NCBI RefSeq assembly: GCF_028009165.1
Contig: NW_026611614.1
Span: forward strand, 682,001 to 746,000
Length of the DNA: 64,000 nt
DNA from: Akanthomyces muscarius
Taxonomy: Eukaryota > Ascomycota > Sordariomycetes > Hypocreales > Cordycipitaceae
Direction of reading: 5' to 3'
Below, in pieces: positions 53,881 through 63,922 of the stretch. The notes below the pieces were generated by a model. It did not search any database. It was not told the DNA's origin and saw only the letters and a program-made list of their open reading frames with translations. Both the position numbers and the translations under genes were made by a program. The stretch's first letter is position 1; each line of letters begins with the position of its first letter.

Positions 53881-55818
53881 CACGTGCCACACACCCACAC
53901 GCCGTGTGGGTGCTGTACAGTAATTTTCGAGCCCATAATAACACTGAGCCACTCGGCACACCTTCAATCTTCAACAGCTAATACTTGATTAACGAAAAAT
54001 CATAATAAATTATCATTCAGACCCAGTTGCCCTAGATTGGCGTGCCTCTTGCTTAAGTTGTTTTTCGGCCTCTTTCGCTGCTTTTCGTGCCTCTCTTTCC
54101 TGCTTTTTCCTGCTGCGTTCTACCAGTCGCTGGGCCTTTACAAGAGCCTCCTCGTCCTTGTTTTTTACCATTTGACGCCCAAAGGCAACATCAATAACGC
54201 CGCCCTTTTGAAGGCGATAATTTTTGCCATTTCTCATCTCTCGTGCCTTTTGTTGTGCTTTTTCGATATCTGTGATGCGCTTTATAAGCTGTGTGTTGGT
54301 GGCGCCCTGCTCAAGCCGCTCAATTCTTGAGTTTAACTCGTTATAATTAATAGTAGAAAACCGTTCTGAGTATACTTTCCTTGCAGAAGCTTTCACATAT
54401 CGAAACGCAATATCGGTTGTTCGTAGATTGTATGGGGTTTGAAAGGGTGACGAGAAAAGCTGGTCGGCAGGCCGGGGGGAAGGCGTCAAAGGTGCCTCTT
54501 CTTCCCCGAATTGTTCTGGATGCAATTCTTCGAGCTTATCAAAAATAATTCGAGGATAGTAAGGCCAGATGCCTGTTTTCCTAAATGCAGATTTGATAGA
54601 TTTTTCCTTCATCGTTTTCTGGCGTACATCGTTGATGATTGTGAGGAACTCGAGCTTTTGGATAGCGTCAAGGCCGTTGAGAATCAGCTTGGTGATAGCC
54701 ACAGAATAATAGTGCTTAAATGGGGGGAAAATAGCCACATCAAGAGGCTGAAGAAGATGCCTACAATGAGGTGGGAGGCCAAAAATAACAATATTGTGAT
54801 CTTTGGCGTATTGTAGAAAGTCGACTGTTTCATGAGAGCCATGGCCATCAATAATCAACAACCTTGTGGCAGAAGAGCCTTTATGACGGGTCTCTTTCTC
54901 GAAGAATTTAAGCCACTCAAGAGCAACATAATCATTCGAGTAACCAGTATCTGTAACAGCAATTTTGCCATTATCTGGAAGGTCTGGGTCGCGATACCAC
55001 TGGCCAAGATACACCTTCCCAGCTACTACCAAAAAGGGCGCTTTAACGAAGTCCCCATTGGCTGAGATAGCCTCAATAACTGTTGCCAATTCCCTGTTGA
55101 TTGGCACAGCTCTTTTCGATGTGAATTTCTTTCGCTGGGTCACAATACAGCCACCGTCAGAGTGGCCAATCATAAAACCCGTTTCGTCCATGTTCCAGAT
55201 GCTGTCTGGGGTAATTCCGTGACCCCTGATAGCTTCTAGTAGTCTATCAAAGTATTTTTTTTATAGTATCGTAGTCTTCGGCTCTTGATCTATTTATATC
55301 TCGATTTTTAGCTTTATTGACCGATAGATCGTGACGTTTCAGGAAGTTGTCGACCCAGCGTGGCTGGACGTAGTTAGGGCTAGGGTTTTGTGTTGAGGCT
55401 CTTTCCTTGATAATTAGGTTAGCCGTGTCCGTAATCCATTTTTTTGTTACTGATAGATTCAGCTCGTCAAGGCGCTCAATCGCATATAAAAGACTTTTTT
55501 CTTCAGCATCTTTTCATTTGGCTAGGTGCGAGTGTTTCCGAGGCTTTGGTTCTGCTGGCTTGACGCGTCGACAGATCAAGCTACGCGATAGGCCAAACTT
55601 CCGCGCCGCACCTCGAATTGTATGCTTTGAATCAGAGTGCAGCCAATCTAATGCATTTAATAAGATAGCCTCTTTTTCCTGATTAATTCGGGCCATAGTT
55701 GATGAAGTTATCGCGTGTCGAAGTTGCTATGTTGATAAAAGTGCCGAGTGGCTCAGTGTTATTATGGGCTCGAAATTACTGTACAACACCCACACGGAGT
55801 GTGGGTGTGTGGCACGTG
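53881..55818 (-). mobile_element. pogo/Fot1-type DNA transposon with long TIRs
   Basis: Terminal inverted repeats of about 78 bp, nearly identical, start CACGTGCCACACACCCACAC at 53881 and end with the complement at 55818. TA dinucleotides flank both ends (53879-53880 and 55819-55820), the target duplication of Tc1/mariner-superfamily elements. Within each TIR is a small palindrome (CACCCACACGGCGTGTGGGTG type). The element is 1938 bp and carries one decayed transposase gene. Confidence 0.9.
54013..55696 (-). pseudogene. pogo/Fot1 transposase with one stop and one frameshift
   Basis: The minus frame from 55696 (MARINQEKEAILLNALDWLH) contains a helix-turn-helix (HTIRGAARKFGLSRSLICRR). TGA at 55514-55516 interrupts it; the same frame then stays open through WITDTANLIIKERAST and WVDNFLKRHDLSVN to about 55260. 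A run of eight A (T at 55255-55262) shifts the frame, after which the 392-codon stretch from 55191 reads MDETGFMIGHSDGG, LLIIDGHGSHETVDFLQYAK and HLLQPLDVAIFPPFKHYY. These hold the three acidic residues of the DDD catalytic triad. The C-terminus is a charged coiled-coil. The two lesions make it inactive; otherwise it is well preserved, so the insertion is fairly recent. Confidence 0.85.
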
Positions 55819-55820
55819 TA

Positions 55821-56595
55821 ATAGCCATTCAAACGCTCAGATTTATATTTAAGAGCTGCTGGGATGGGGAAAGCGCTCTGAGCCCCACTTAGTGCATCCG
55901 CGAGGAGCAGCCCTTTCTGACGTTTCGGCTACTGAGAGGGCAGTTGAGTGAGCCTGTTTGCGGGTAGATTGCGCTCGGCAGTAGGATAACGAAGTGTAGA
56001 CAAATAATCGTTACTTCCGTTTACTGGCATCCAAAACGGCCTCATCCATCACCCGCGCGCCTAGCGCCACATCAGTGAGCGGATACGTCGAGGCCGTTTT
56101 CTGACGGCAGAAGCATTGTCCCCGGCCAAAGACGCATGCCGACGAACCGACACATATTCCAATGGTGGTTCAGCAATTTGCTCAGGCCTGAATCCGTCCT
56201 CATGGTAGCCGTCGAGGGGCGCGTCAAACTCTTCAGCGGTCGTATCGGCGGCTGGGTCGAGACAGATAGCGGGCTGATCGGTTCGACTTTTGTGAAAGAT
56301 CCACCATCATCCCAGAAGGTAATTTGACGGCAAATCGAAATGGACAAGCTGCTTTGTCCACGATCTTTGTCAGTTGCGCATTCGGCCCAGCCGCTACAAT
56401 GCAACGCTGACACACCAAGAGGCTTAATGTTGCCGACTATGCTGGCTAGGTCTGTCGGATAAGGTCCAGCGCCTCTTGGTAGTAAATTGAGGTTATTGGC
56501 TAAAATGGCGAGTGTCTTCGAATGGCGTTTGACGCAAGCATGCGGCGTTGGCAGCTTCATTGCCCGGCTTTGGTGCCGGATCCATGGACAGAGAT
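55821..56595. other. No recognisable gene
   Basis: About 775 bases. A 206-codon minus frame (56692-56072) is open but overlaps repeat D and an opposing frame, and shows no domain. Confidence 0.4.
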
Positions 56596-57150
56596 GTGGC
56601 GAAATGTGCTGTGGGATGCGGAATTGGACTGAAAACCGCCTAGGACACGGAATCCTGCAAATCAGTTTGGTATGTAGTACCTGTATGGACACAGGCTACG
56701 ATGGTGATAGCAAAAGACGATGCAATGCACAGATTGTTCCTCCGTTACAAGCAGACTTGCCTCTCACTATTTGTGATTCTTCTCTCTTTTTCGGGGCAAG
56801 TTCTCGTATGCGGCGGCTCGTATAACTTACGGCCACTGGGTAAGGCTCGAGAACGACGCTAAGTTGCGAAAGGACGCTAGGTTGCGAAAGGACGCTCGGC
56901 CGCTAAGGGACGCTCAGCTGCCCTCTCCGTAGCACCGCAGCTGCGGTGGCATTCAAGACCCATTAACGCGGCGTCTCCCCAAGTCCAAGACATACGAATA
57001 GATACAAACAAGTATATTGCTGGTATACGCTTTTTCAGTGAGGCTCTACTGAAGAAGAAATCTTTGTAGAGTGAAATGCTGGGCATGGGTCGCCATGGAA
57101 TAGCTTGTGCGACGTGTCAGCAATAACTTCGGATGTGCAGGACACCCACT
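56596..57150 (+). repeat. Dispersed repeat D, copy 2, with a 255-bp insertion
   Basis: Matches copy 1 from GAAATGTGCTGTGGGATGCG to TTCGGGGCAAGTTCTCGTA (about 56812) and resumes at TAGAGTGAAATGCTGGGCATG (about 57067). The interposed sequence carries three copies of a short motif, GAACGACGCTAAGTTGCG / GGACGCTAGGTTGCGAAA / GGACGCTCGGCCGCTAAG. Copy 1 is contiguous at this point, so the extra DNA was inserted in this copy or deleted from the other. Confidence 0.6.
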
Positions 57151-57441
57151 AGGGGTTCGACTTCGTGGTCACAGATTAATATTATCATTCTCCCTGAAAA
57201 AACATGTATTATATATATAAGTTACATATCTATATAGTTATATGCATATATATGCATATATATGTATCATATACATATTCAATTCCAAAAACAATGGTCT
57301 TTACAGTGTGAACGCTAAATATCTAGGTTATATATATCTAGGAGCTCCCATAATATAGCCACGATTTATACGCGGAGTACCACACTAAACTTAGATCTCC
57401 CGCTTTACTAAAACCTAAGCGCTACGCCTCATGTGCAGTAC
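57151..57441. other. AT-rich spacer
   Basis: Contains TATATATA/TATGCATATATATG runs at about 57209-57275 and no gene. Confidence 0.6.
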
Positions 57442-58493
57442 CTACGTCGACGACATATTGTCTATTGTTTTCTTGATTATGTTACTGACTGCAATGCAAG
57501 CTGCTGGTCGTCCTACCCGTTCATGCAAAGCTCTATTCCGTCCCATTCCAAAAGTTCGGCAAGCGACTTCAAGTCTAGTCCCTTGCCTCGCCATTCGAAA
57601 CAAGGCGCCAATTATGCGGCTGCCTACTGCCGGGCTTTTCTCCTTCATGAGCTTCACAAGATCCTCGTGTACAGCGTCGGTGGCGCGTGATATAGGCGTC
57701 CGACCGTTTTTGTCCTTGGCACGCACGTCAGCGCCGTGGTGAAAGAGCAGCTCGACGATTCGCCGGTCATTATTGGAGACAGCTAGCGACAGCGGAGTCT
57801 CTCTATTGTAAAATCCTATGTCGCGATTCTCGCTACTCGTGCTCAGCAACAATCGAACCGACTCGTCGTGGCCGCTTCTGACGGCCTTCCACAGCATTAG
57901 ATATTTGTTACGCTATCCAAAACCGGCATGGTCTTAGTGTCGGCACCGTAGCTGATGAGCAGTTTGACGGGGCCGCTACACCAGTGCCAATCGGCAAGCC
58001 ACATCAGAGTCCATCCGGTTTAACTTTTTGCCTGGACGTTGGGCTTGCCCGTCTGCAACAGCAGTTGCAAAATGGCCCCGTGGCCCTTTGCAGTGGCCTT
58101 CCACTGAGGTGTCTGCCAACGCTGTCTGGCCAAACTTGTCGCGGGCATCGCCCTGTCTTGAGTTCCAGCGTCTGTGCCGATGCGGCGTAGTGCACACACC
58201 GGCAGCGAAAAATGGATGGCCCGACAACAGACAAGTGATGATCCGCTTGTCAGCACTAGCTGCACTAAACTGTTGGCAGATCTGGGACTAAGATAATCTC
58301 GTTGAAAAAAAGTAGTGGGACTTGTAAATATGTAAAGAAGAAGGTGCATGTGCTTGGCGAACAGTCTATTGGCCCCTCTGCAATCAGCGCGTAGGGCGGT
58401 GCCAAGACTACAGGCCAACGCCCAGTCACCTGTCCTCCAGCGGTCGGCGGGGTTCTGTCCGCCAGAGAGAACGAGGCGGAATGCATCGTGCAA
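57442..58493 (-). pseudogene. Ankyrin-repeat protein relic
   Basis: The open frame 57897-57442 has two ankyrin units: AVRSGHDESVRLLLSTSSEN and RETPLSLAVSNNDRRIVELL followed by FHHGADVRAKDKNGRTPISR. Upstream, in shifted frames, are WKATAKGHGAILQLLLQTGK and PVKLLISYGADTKTMPVL, further units, separated by a TAA and at least two shifts. Ankyrin repeats mediate protein binding; in fungi such genes form large accessory families, often with NACHT or other N-terminal domains. None is visible here. Probably a decayed copy. Confidence 0.6.
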
Positions 58494-60511
58494 GCTCTAA
58501 TGCTACTGTTTTTTGTGCACGACCAGCATAATTTGGTACCTGTCAATGGGCGAGAGGTACAAGACCGCCGAGAGGAAGGTTAGCCACGGCGCTGTCGGTG
58601 CACGGACGATATACTCGTGCCTACGTGTTCGGCAATCTAACGAAAGCCGCTGCTTATCCATTTCTTTTGACACCTTGTACACAACTCGCATACTAACGCA
58701 TCAGATTCGCCCCCTAAGTTACTGCACAAAAAATAATCCGAAATCGCTGGGGAAAACACCGTTTGCCCGTGCGCAACCACAACGCGCTCACCACTTGCCT
58801 CACGCGTGTCGTTGGCGTGCTCATTTATGACACTACACGATTTAACCGTACGCAAGGGAGGGTCCGAGCCCAGTGTGATACCACAGCACTACTGGGTGTC
58901 GGGCGAAAGTTTTGTACTCATCGCAGGTAACTTTTGCCGCCAAGAGATTAGTCCTTGTTGAAGCAAGGGTGGTTTGTACCTCGATTTTGGTGGCAGAGAC
59001 GGGCAGGAGCCCTGCTAGCTTAGGGACTCCCTGGCAGGTACAAGCCGGGGCAGCTACCCATCCTACCCAGTAGAATTATTCATATGCTCTACACGCCTCG
59101 ACTTCGCTTGCCATGAATATTGGTACAGCTGCACAGTGAAAAAGAAAACCATTCAATATATGATAACTGACGGAGCACACTTTATGTCTTGCCAACCTTT
59201 GTCTTTAGGTCGGCTACGAAGCCAATGTGCGGATTTGCTGCCACGACATCTGCAAGACTGTGTCGCACGTAAGGAATCCCCGCCCTTCCACCCACTTCGC
59301 GAGAACCAACAAGCTCGCCTCAGCGAAAAACAATGTCTTGCAATAGCGCTAAGGGCAGCTGCTTGAAACCGATCCAGTATGGCGCGGTAGAAAACAATGT
59401 TAAATAAATAAAAATGTTCATGGTGTGGATCACGACAATTGTCAATCTAGGTGGTACTTTGGAAAATAGACCTCATTCGCGGGCTAATGTATGCAGAAAG
59501 CTTCAAATGTACCATGCAGTCGACCGCCTCATCAAGATTATAGCCCACTAATCAAGCAGCCAGAAAATCTGGGAACGAATTCGAAACCCGATGTCTAGCA
59601 AGCTTTTACAATAACTCAGAACAACATATTGAAACGTAGATTAAAAAAAAAGTAGAAACTGAAATTAGTTTACCTGTTATAGAGATTTACGAATAAGCCG
59701 TTTTGCGCAGAATGTTAATATTATCTAAATATTTAAATTAATTAAACTTTTTACAAACTCTATAGTGATCTTTTTATCAGTGAGTGATGTATGCCCTGTC
59801 TGTCAATTCTGGTGGATAGGCTATTAATAGCAAAGCCCTACAATTACTTCTTGCTCAACCACTTGAGAATGAGAGTCAACGATCTTACACTTTACATCGC
59901 GACTATAAACTGTGAGAATGGTGTATTCTTCAGATCTACTCGCTGCCATGTCAGTATCTAGTAAAGATTCGTAAAAGTAGTGAGCTAGATCTGATAGCGC
60001 TCCGTTAGGTCAGAAGGAGCAAAAAAGGGCCCTACGTAGCTCTAATCGAATTTTAAACTGACCGTTCACCTAGTATAGTAGATCAGTGATGAGTAAAAGT
60101 CATGATATACAGTGGCAAGCATGCCTTCCTTGGGCGCGGATCACACACGGGGAGAGACACATTCTTTACCGACTCTGGCCAGCCCCGTACTGGCCAGTCA
60201 CCCTACCGTGTCAGCTGGTTTGTGGAGACTATTTCTGTCTGGGGATAAGCTACAGTTTCTAATCAGGACAAGATTTGATGCCTAGAATGAAAGTGTCGAA
60301 TATCTGAGAGTGAACAGCATGGGATTCTGGGCTCATGGGGAATAGTTGACACCATGCTTTGCTTGCCTCCACGACACTTGTAAGTCTGCTTCACCCACGG
60401 ACCTGTCCCGCCCATTGGATGTACACGAAGCACTCCACGACATCACTACCGGCTACTGCAGCCATTTATCTCAAATCTTCGTCAAGGCTGCACATCTGTG
60501 CTGCATGGTAA
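58494..60511. other. No recognisable gene; AT-rich stretch at 59.4-60.1 kb
   Basis: Two kilobases without a supportable gene. The 59.4-60.1 kb part is rich in TA and AATTA words and stop codons in all frames, as expected for an old repeat degraded by RIP, but no element could be named. Confidence 0.45.
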
Positions 60512-61008
60512 TTACCTGATGCTTCTGGCTATGTTACCAATGGCACATTCACGACGCTTCCGAAGAACGACCGCCTCGCCGTGTATGGCGATATTGTCGC
60601 TACCGCTATGCTCTGCCGAGACTGGTACCATGAAAGCTCCAGCAAAGGTGGTGTAACTCTGGCAACCAAACCTACCATGTGCAACTTCACTTACGAGGAT
60701 AAGCTACCTGGACGTCAATTCGTAACCAGTTCTTGAGCAACACCTATCTTGCCGAAACAGGGTTCTCTCTCGGGCTAGACCATTGCGTCATCAAGGACGC
60801 CGGTACATCTTCCGTTTCGGATAAAATGATGGCGATAGCTGTGGGGGCTATCTTAGGAGCGGTGCATCTGGACGGCGGCGATAACGCCTTACGCCATGTA
60901 CTGGCACAGCTTCGCATCGTCAGCCCGACCGACCCTCTGGTAATGTTCCATGATCCTAGCCTGTTTCTCGCATGTACAAGGCAGATCTGTAACAATCTAC
61001 ACGGGTAA
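60512..61008 (+). pseudogene. RNase III-like domain fragment lacking catalytic acids
   Basis: Exon-like reading one contains YVTNGTFTTLPKNDRLAVYG and DIVATAMLCRDWYHE. A 56-nt intron (60648-60703) would join it in frame to TWTSIRNQFLSNTYLAETGF, SLGLDHCVIKDAGTSSVSDK and MMAIAVGAILGAVHLDGG, stop at 61008. Order and spacing match the small fungal RNase III-domain proteins ('N.rLAl.GD....', 'N..LA..G...GLD', 'K.MAttVEAI.GAV.LDGG'). The signature Glu and the later Asp/Glu pair are replaced (NDRLAVYGD; AVGAILGAV), so cleavage activity is unlikely even if expressed. The start was not found: the frame is closed by TAA at 60509, and an upstream exon in a different frame is possible. Confidence 0.6.
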
Positions 61009-61439
61009 ACTCTTGTGGTCTCATTCGCGAGGGCTCCGAAGTGTCTATTATGCGGGACAGCCAGTCTCTTCGATGCTCTTGACCGCACCAGGCGTGGCGC
61101 GCTCGAGTGGCAAAATGAGAACATTTTGTTTTAAGGCGGTCGATCGTCGTTGTACAGCGGGACTTGTTTTGCAACGGGCGGCGCTGCGGCCGGCGGGCTA
61201 CGAACTCATCGCGGAGCATGGCAAGCCCCGCATAATGGAACTGCGTGGCCTTTGCGAATCCGGGACCTCTTTGATTAACAGCGAAGCGGCGCTAGTCAAA
61301 CTAAAAATGCGGTCTGCTGACATATGCATAGGCTTGAACATGCCACATCGACGTGAAAACAGGGACATTGTGCTGGATGGAGATGCGCGAGAATCATGGC
61401 TGGTTAATGATATGCAGATTGTAAAGGCTACATTGTTCA

Positions 61440-61740
61440 ACACCATGTACACATTATCGCACACATCATATCATGTATACTTTGTTGATATTTGTTCATG
61501 GGGAATATCATTCATATCAATGCTCGGAAAGAGAAATAGTCGACTAAGCTTAATCGATTTATCATAAGCTGCAAATATCTGCGAGAGCAAATTTAGCTCA
61601 GACCTCGACTGAAAGGTTGTGGATTGAGGCATTGTCCATTCTGTTTGCTTGTGTAATTCCAAGCCGTTTACAAGACAATCAGCTAGAACCACTAATCATT
61701 ACCCCTATATCCACAAATCGTACATCTCAAGCTTTACCCA
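61440..61740 (+). pseudogene. Possible sixth exonuclease-family relic
   Basis: One frame reads SYHVYFVDICSWGISFISML and RLSLIDLS, resembling the stretch TYL(V/I)DIYTLG..AF.T.G....L..ILES between motifs I and II. After a stop a second frame reads IEALSILFACVIPSRLQDNQ, resembling DALF..FGI.L.GIQDLQL. No motif I or III is visible. The match is weak and may be chance; it lies head-on to the 62-kb family member. Confidence 0.3.
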
Positions 61741-62221
61741 ACTATCTGCCCGAAGACCTCGGCGTGGCGTTGATATTCATCCTGTTCCATGCCTCTCCTC
61801 TTATCAATTTTAATCCGATCGTGGCTGAATTCAATGCGATTCTGAGCAACGGGGCATTAGTAACCCAGCCCCCCCCCCCGGGAAGACCGGCCAAATAGTG
61901 ACGACATGAATACTCCTTGTAGCAATATCGGTGACTCAACTGCTCCCAACTAGTACTAATAATCTCATTAACTGAACTCTGATGGATGAGCTGTCGAATG
62001 TGGCAGAGCGACGGCTAATAAAACGCGCGTTCAAGCCGGCGAGTCGAAAAGAGGCAATCTTCTTCATGTTTGCAATTCAACGCTTCATTTGAGAAATTTG
62101 TTTTTGTACGACTAGTGGCAAGTTGGACTGAGATTGATAGCGAGGACTGCGTTCCATGACAACGATAATCAACGATGCAATGTTTACATTACGCTAGCCA
62201 AACTTTCCATCTTGCCAGAGG
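61741..62221. other. No recognisable gene
   Basis: About 480 bases; contains a 10-C run near 61869-61878 and the 3' flank of the minus-strand gene. Confidence 0.4.
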
Positions 62222-63670
62222 CTATCTGTATCTGCCGAAGCTCGCGCGTCTGACTTGGAGAGATGGCGGGGCAAACGTCATGTGTTTTCCTTGCGTCTTG
62301 TAATCTGAAGCCTGGGAGGCTGCGATGCGTTCGCGAGTCGCAGTCAAGATGCGCTTCATTGACAGGCCACCGTTCTGTGCCTTGTATGTGTCCCACAGTA
62401 TGGGTAGACTTTCGATGTTTGTCGCACACATGTCTACGACGGCAGGCTCAATTGGTCGCCGCTCCAGCAGCGCATCGTCGCCGCCGTACGCCGGGTTGCA
62501 CAGCTCCCGGTAGTGAGCCTTGCGGCTAACCCAGTGCTGCTTGTCGGCGTCGGCGAGCCCTGGGCATGTCCACACACACTTGACAAGGCCACTTACATAG
62601 ACCCTCGACGTCGGGCGGCATGCCACCTCCATGAGCTGAATTTCGTGGATGTTGCCGAGCCGCACGCCGAAACGTGTAAAGAGGGCGTTGGACTGGCTGC
62701 GAATATCAAACACGACTTTCGGCACAGCGGTGGATTCCAGCACGCTCTGCATGGTCCAGCTGCTCTCGCATCCCGGCGTCATGAAAGCGGCATCGCCCAG
62801 AGCCACGATGTCTATCACGTAGGTGGTTGCCTGAGGACGTATATGGAGTGTTAGGAAGCAGGCAACGCCAAAACTACCCAACTGACGCCCCTCGACACCC
62901 AGATAGATGCAGGGCATAGCGGTTGGGAGACTTGACATGCTGTCTAGTAGCCGCCGCAGGCTGTCGTGATCGTCAACAAGTTCACGCCTATACCCTTGCA
63001 GTTTGGAGGTGAAAGTCTCCACCTCTAACTCGGACGACTCCGTTTCTGAAGTAGACAACTCTGTCTCTGGAGCAGACGACTCCGTGTCTGCCCGGGAGAG
63101 GCCAGTTACTGACATGCAAAAGCCTTTGTCGGAAGCCGATGAAGAGTCGGTCTCTGCTGCTTCGTCTGCCTCTGCAAGCTGGCCCCGAACTAAAGACCAT
63201 TCAGCTGAGTCAATGGTGCGGGGCGTGCTATCGACGTCGGACCTTGAAGGGCAGGTCACCTTCTCCGCCCGAAAGCTCGGCGCGAGCCGCGTCTTGTTCG
63301 AATTCGGGGCTGCAAAGAGATGTGACCACAACGGCTTCACCGCGACGGCATTTTCTGATTGTGGTCGCCGCATTTCCGTTGAGGACTGCGTCGGCTTTTT
63401 CGGTGTCTCGATTGGCGGCGACTTTGCCTTGTCCAAAGGCGAGCGGCAAGCTTTGTCAATGACGGCCCTACAGGGCGCATCGTCAGTGTTGCACTGCTGA
63501 CTAACAGCCGTGCTGGCCGGAGGGCTTCGCGACGCAGGGGAAGCAAACAGATGCGACCACGTTGGTTTGGCCGCAGAGATTGTCATTGTGGTTTTGCGAG
63601 TCGCGAGTGAGTGCGGGGACATGTCAGGCTGCACTTGACCATGCGAATTTTCAAAGACACGCAAGCACAT
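62222..63670 (-). CDS. Exonuclease-fold protein with lost catalytic residues (pseudoenzyme)
   Basis: A single 482-codon frame. The N-terminus has two copies of a short motif (KPTWSHLFASP and KPLWSHLFAAP) and an acidic Glu/Thr/Ser repeat region. From about residue 256 it aligns without gaps to the 52-kb exonuclease: YLGVEGRQLGSFG, PKVVFDIRSQSNALFTRFG, IHEIQLMEV, ERRPIEPAVVDMCATNIESL. At the five DEDDy positions it has Gly258, Glu260, Asn328, Met414 and Asn418 in place of Asp, Glu, Asp, Tyr and Asp. So four of five are changed while the frame and fold residues are kept. The tail SQASDYKTQGK also matches the other copy. Catalysis is very unlikely; by analogy with inactive EXD1/Exuperantia-type domains it may bind nucleic acid or protein. 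No C2H2 fingers. Confidence 0.75.
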   Translation of the reverse strand: MCLRVFENSHGQVQPDMSPHSLATRKTTMTISAAKPTWSHLFASPASRSPPASTAVSQQCNTDDAPCRAVIDKACRSPLDKAKSPPIETPKKPTQSSTEMRRPQSENAVAVKPLWSHLFAAPNSNKTRLAPSFRAEKVTCPSRSDVDSTPRTIDSAEWSLVRGQLAEADEAAETDSSSASDKGFCMSVTGLSRADTESSAPETELSTSETESSELEVETFTSKLQGYRRELVDDHDSLRRLLDSMSSLPTAMPCIYLGVEGRQLGSFGVACFLTLHIRPQATTYVIDIVALGDAAFMTPGCESSWTMQSVLESTAVPKVVFDIRSQSNALFTRFGVRLGNIHEIQLMEVACRPTSRVYVSGLVKCVWTCPGLADADKQHWVSRKAHYRELCNPAYGGDDALLERRPIEPAVVDMCATNIESLPILWDTYKAQNGGLSMKRILTATRERIAASQASDYKTQGKHMTFAPPSLQVRRASFGRYR

Positions 63671-63800
63671 AAATACTGACGGTGGGGGACATTCTGCACA
63701 GGATATAATGCTGCACCGCTCAACGCACCTTAACGCACCTTGACAATCTCATGACCACATGTTGTTATTTTTGCATACAGTTGATGGAGTTGCATGCAAT

Positions 63801-63922
63801 TAGCGCATGCAGTTGGTTGCTAGCGCATGCAGTTGGTTGCTAGCGCATGCAGTTGGTTGCTAGCGCATGCAGTTGGTTGCTAGCGCATGCAGTTAGCTGC
63901 TAGCGCATGCAGTGGGTAGCTA
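63801..63922 (+). repeat. 20-bp minisatellite, six units
   Basis: Unit TAGCGCATGCAGTTGGTTGC repeats four times exactly, then twice with changes (AGTTAGCTGC and AGTGGGTAGC). GCATGC is a palindrome within each unit. It lies about 130 bp upstream of the start of the minus-strand pseudoenzyme gene. Confidence 0.95.

Noticed and set aside
57209..57275. Centromere or replication origin
   Set aside because: The AT-rich run is only about 70 bp and has no further supporting feature.
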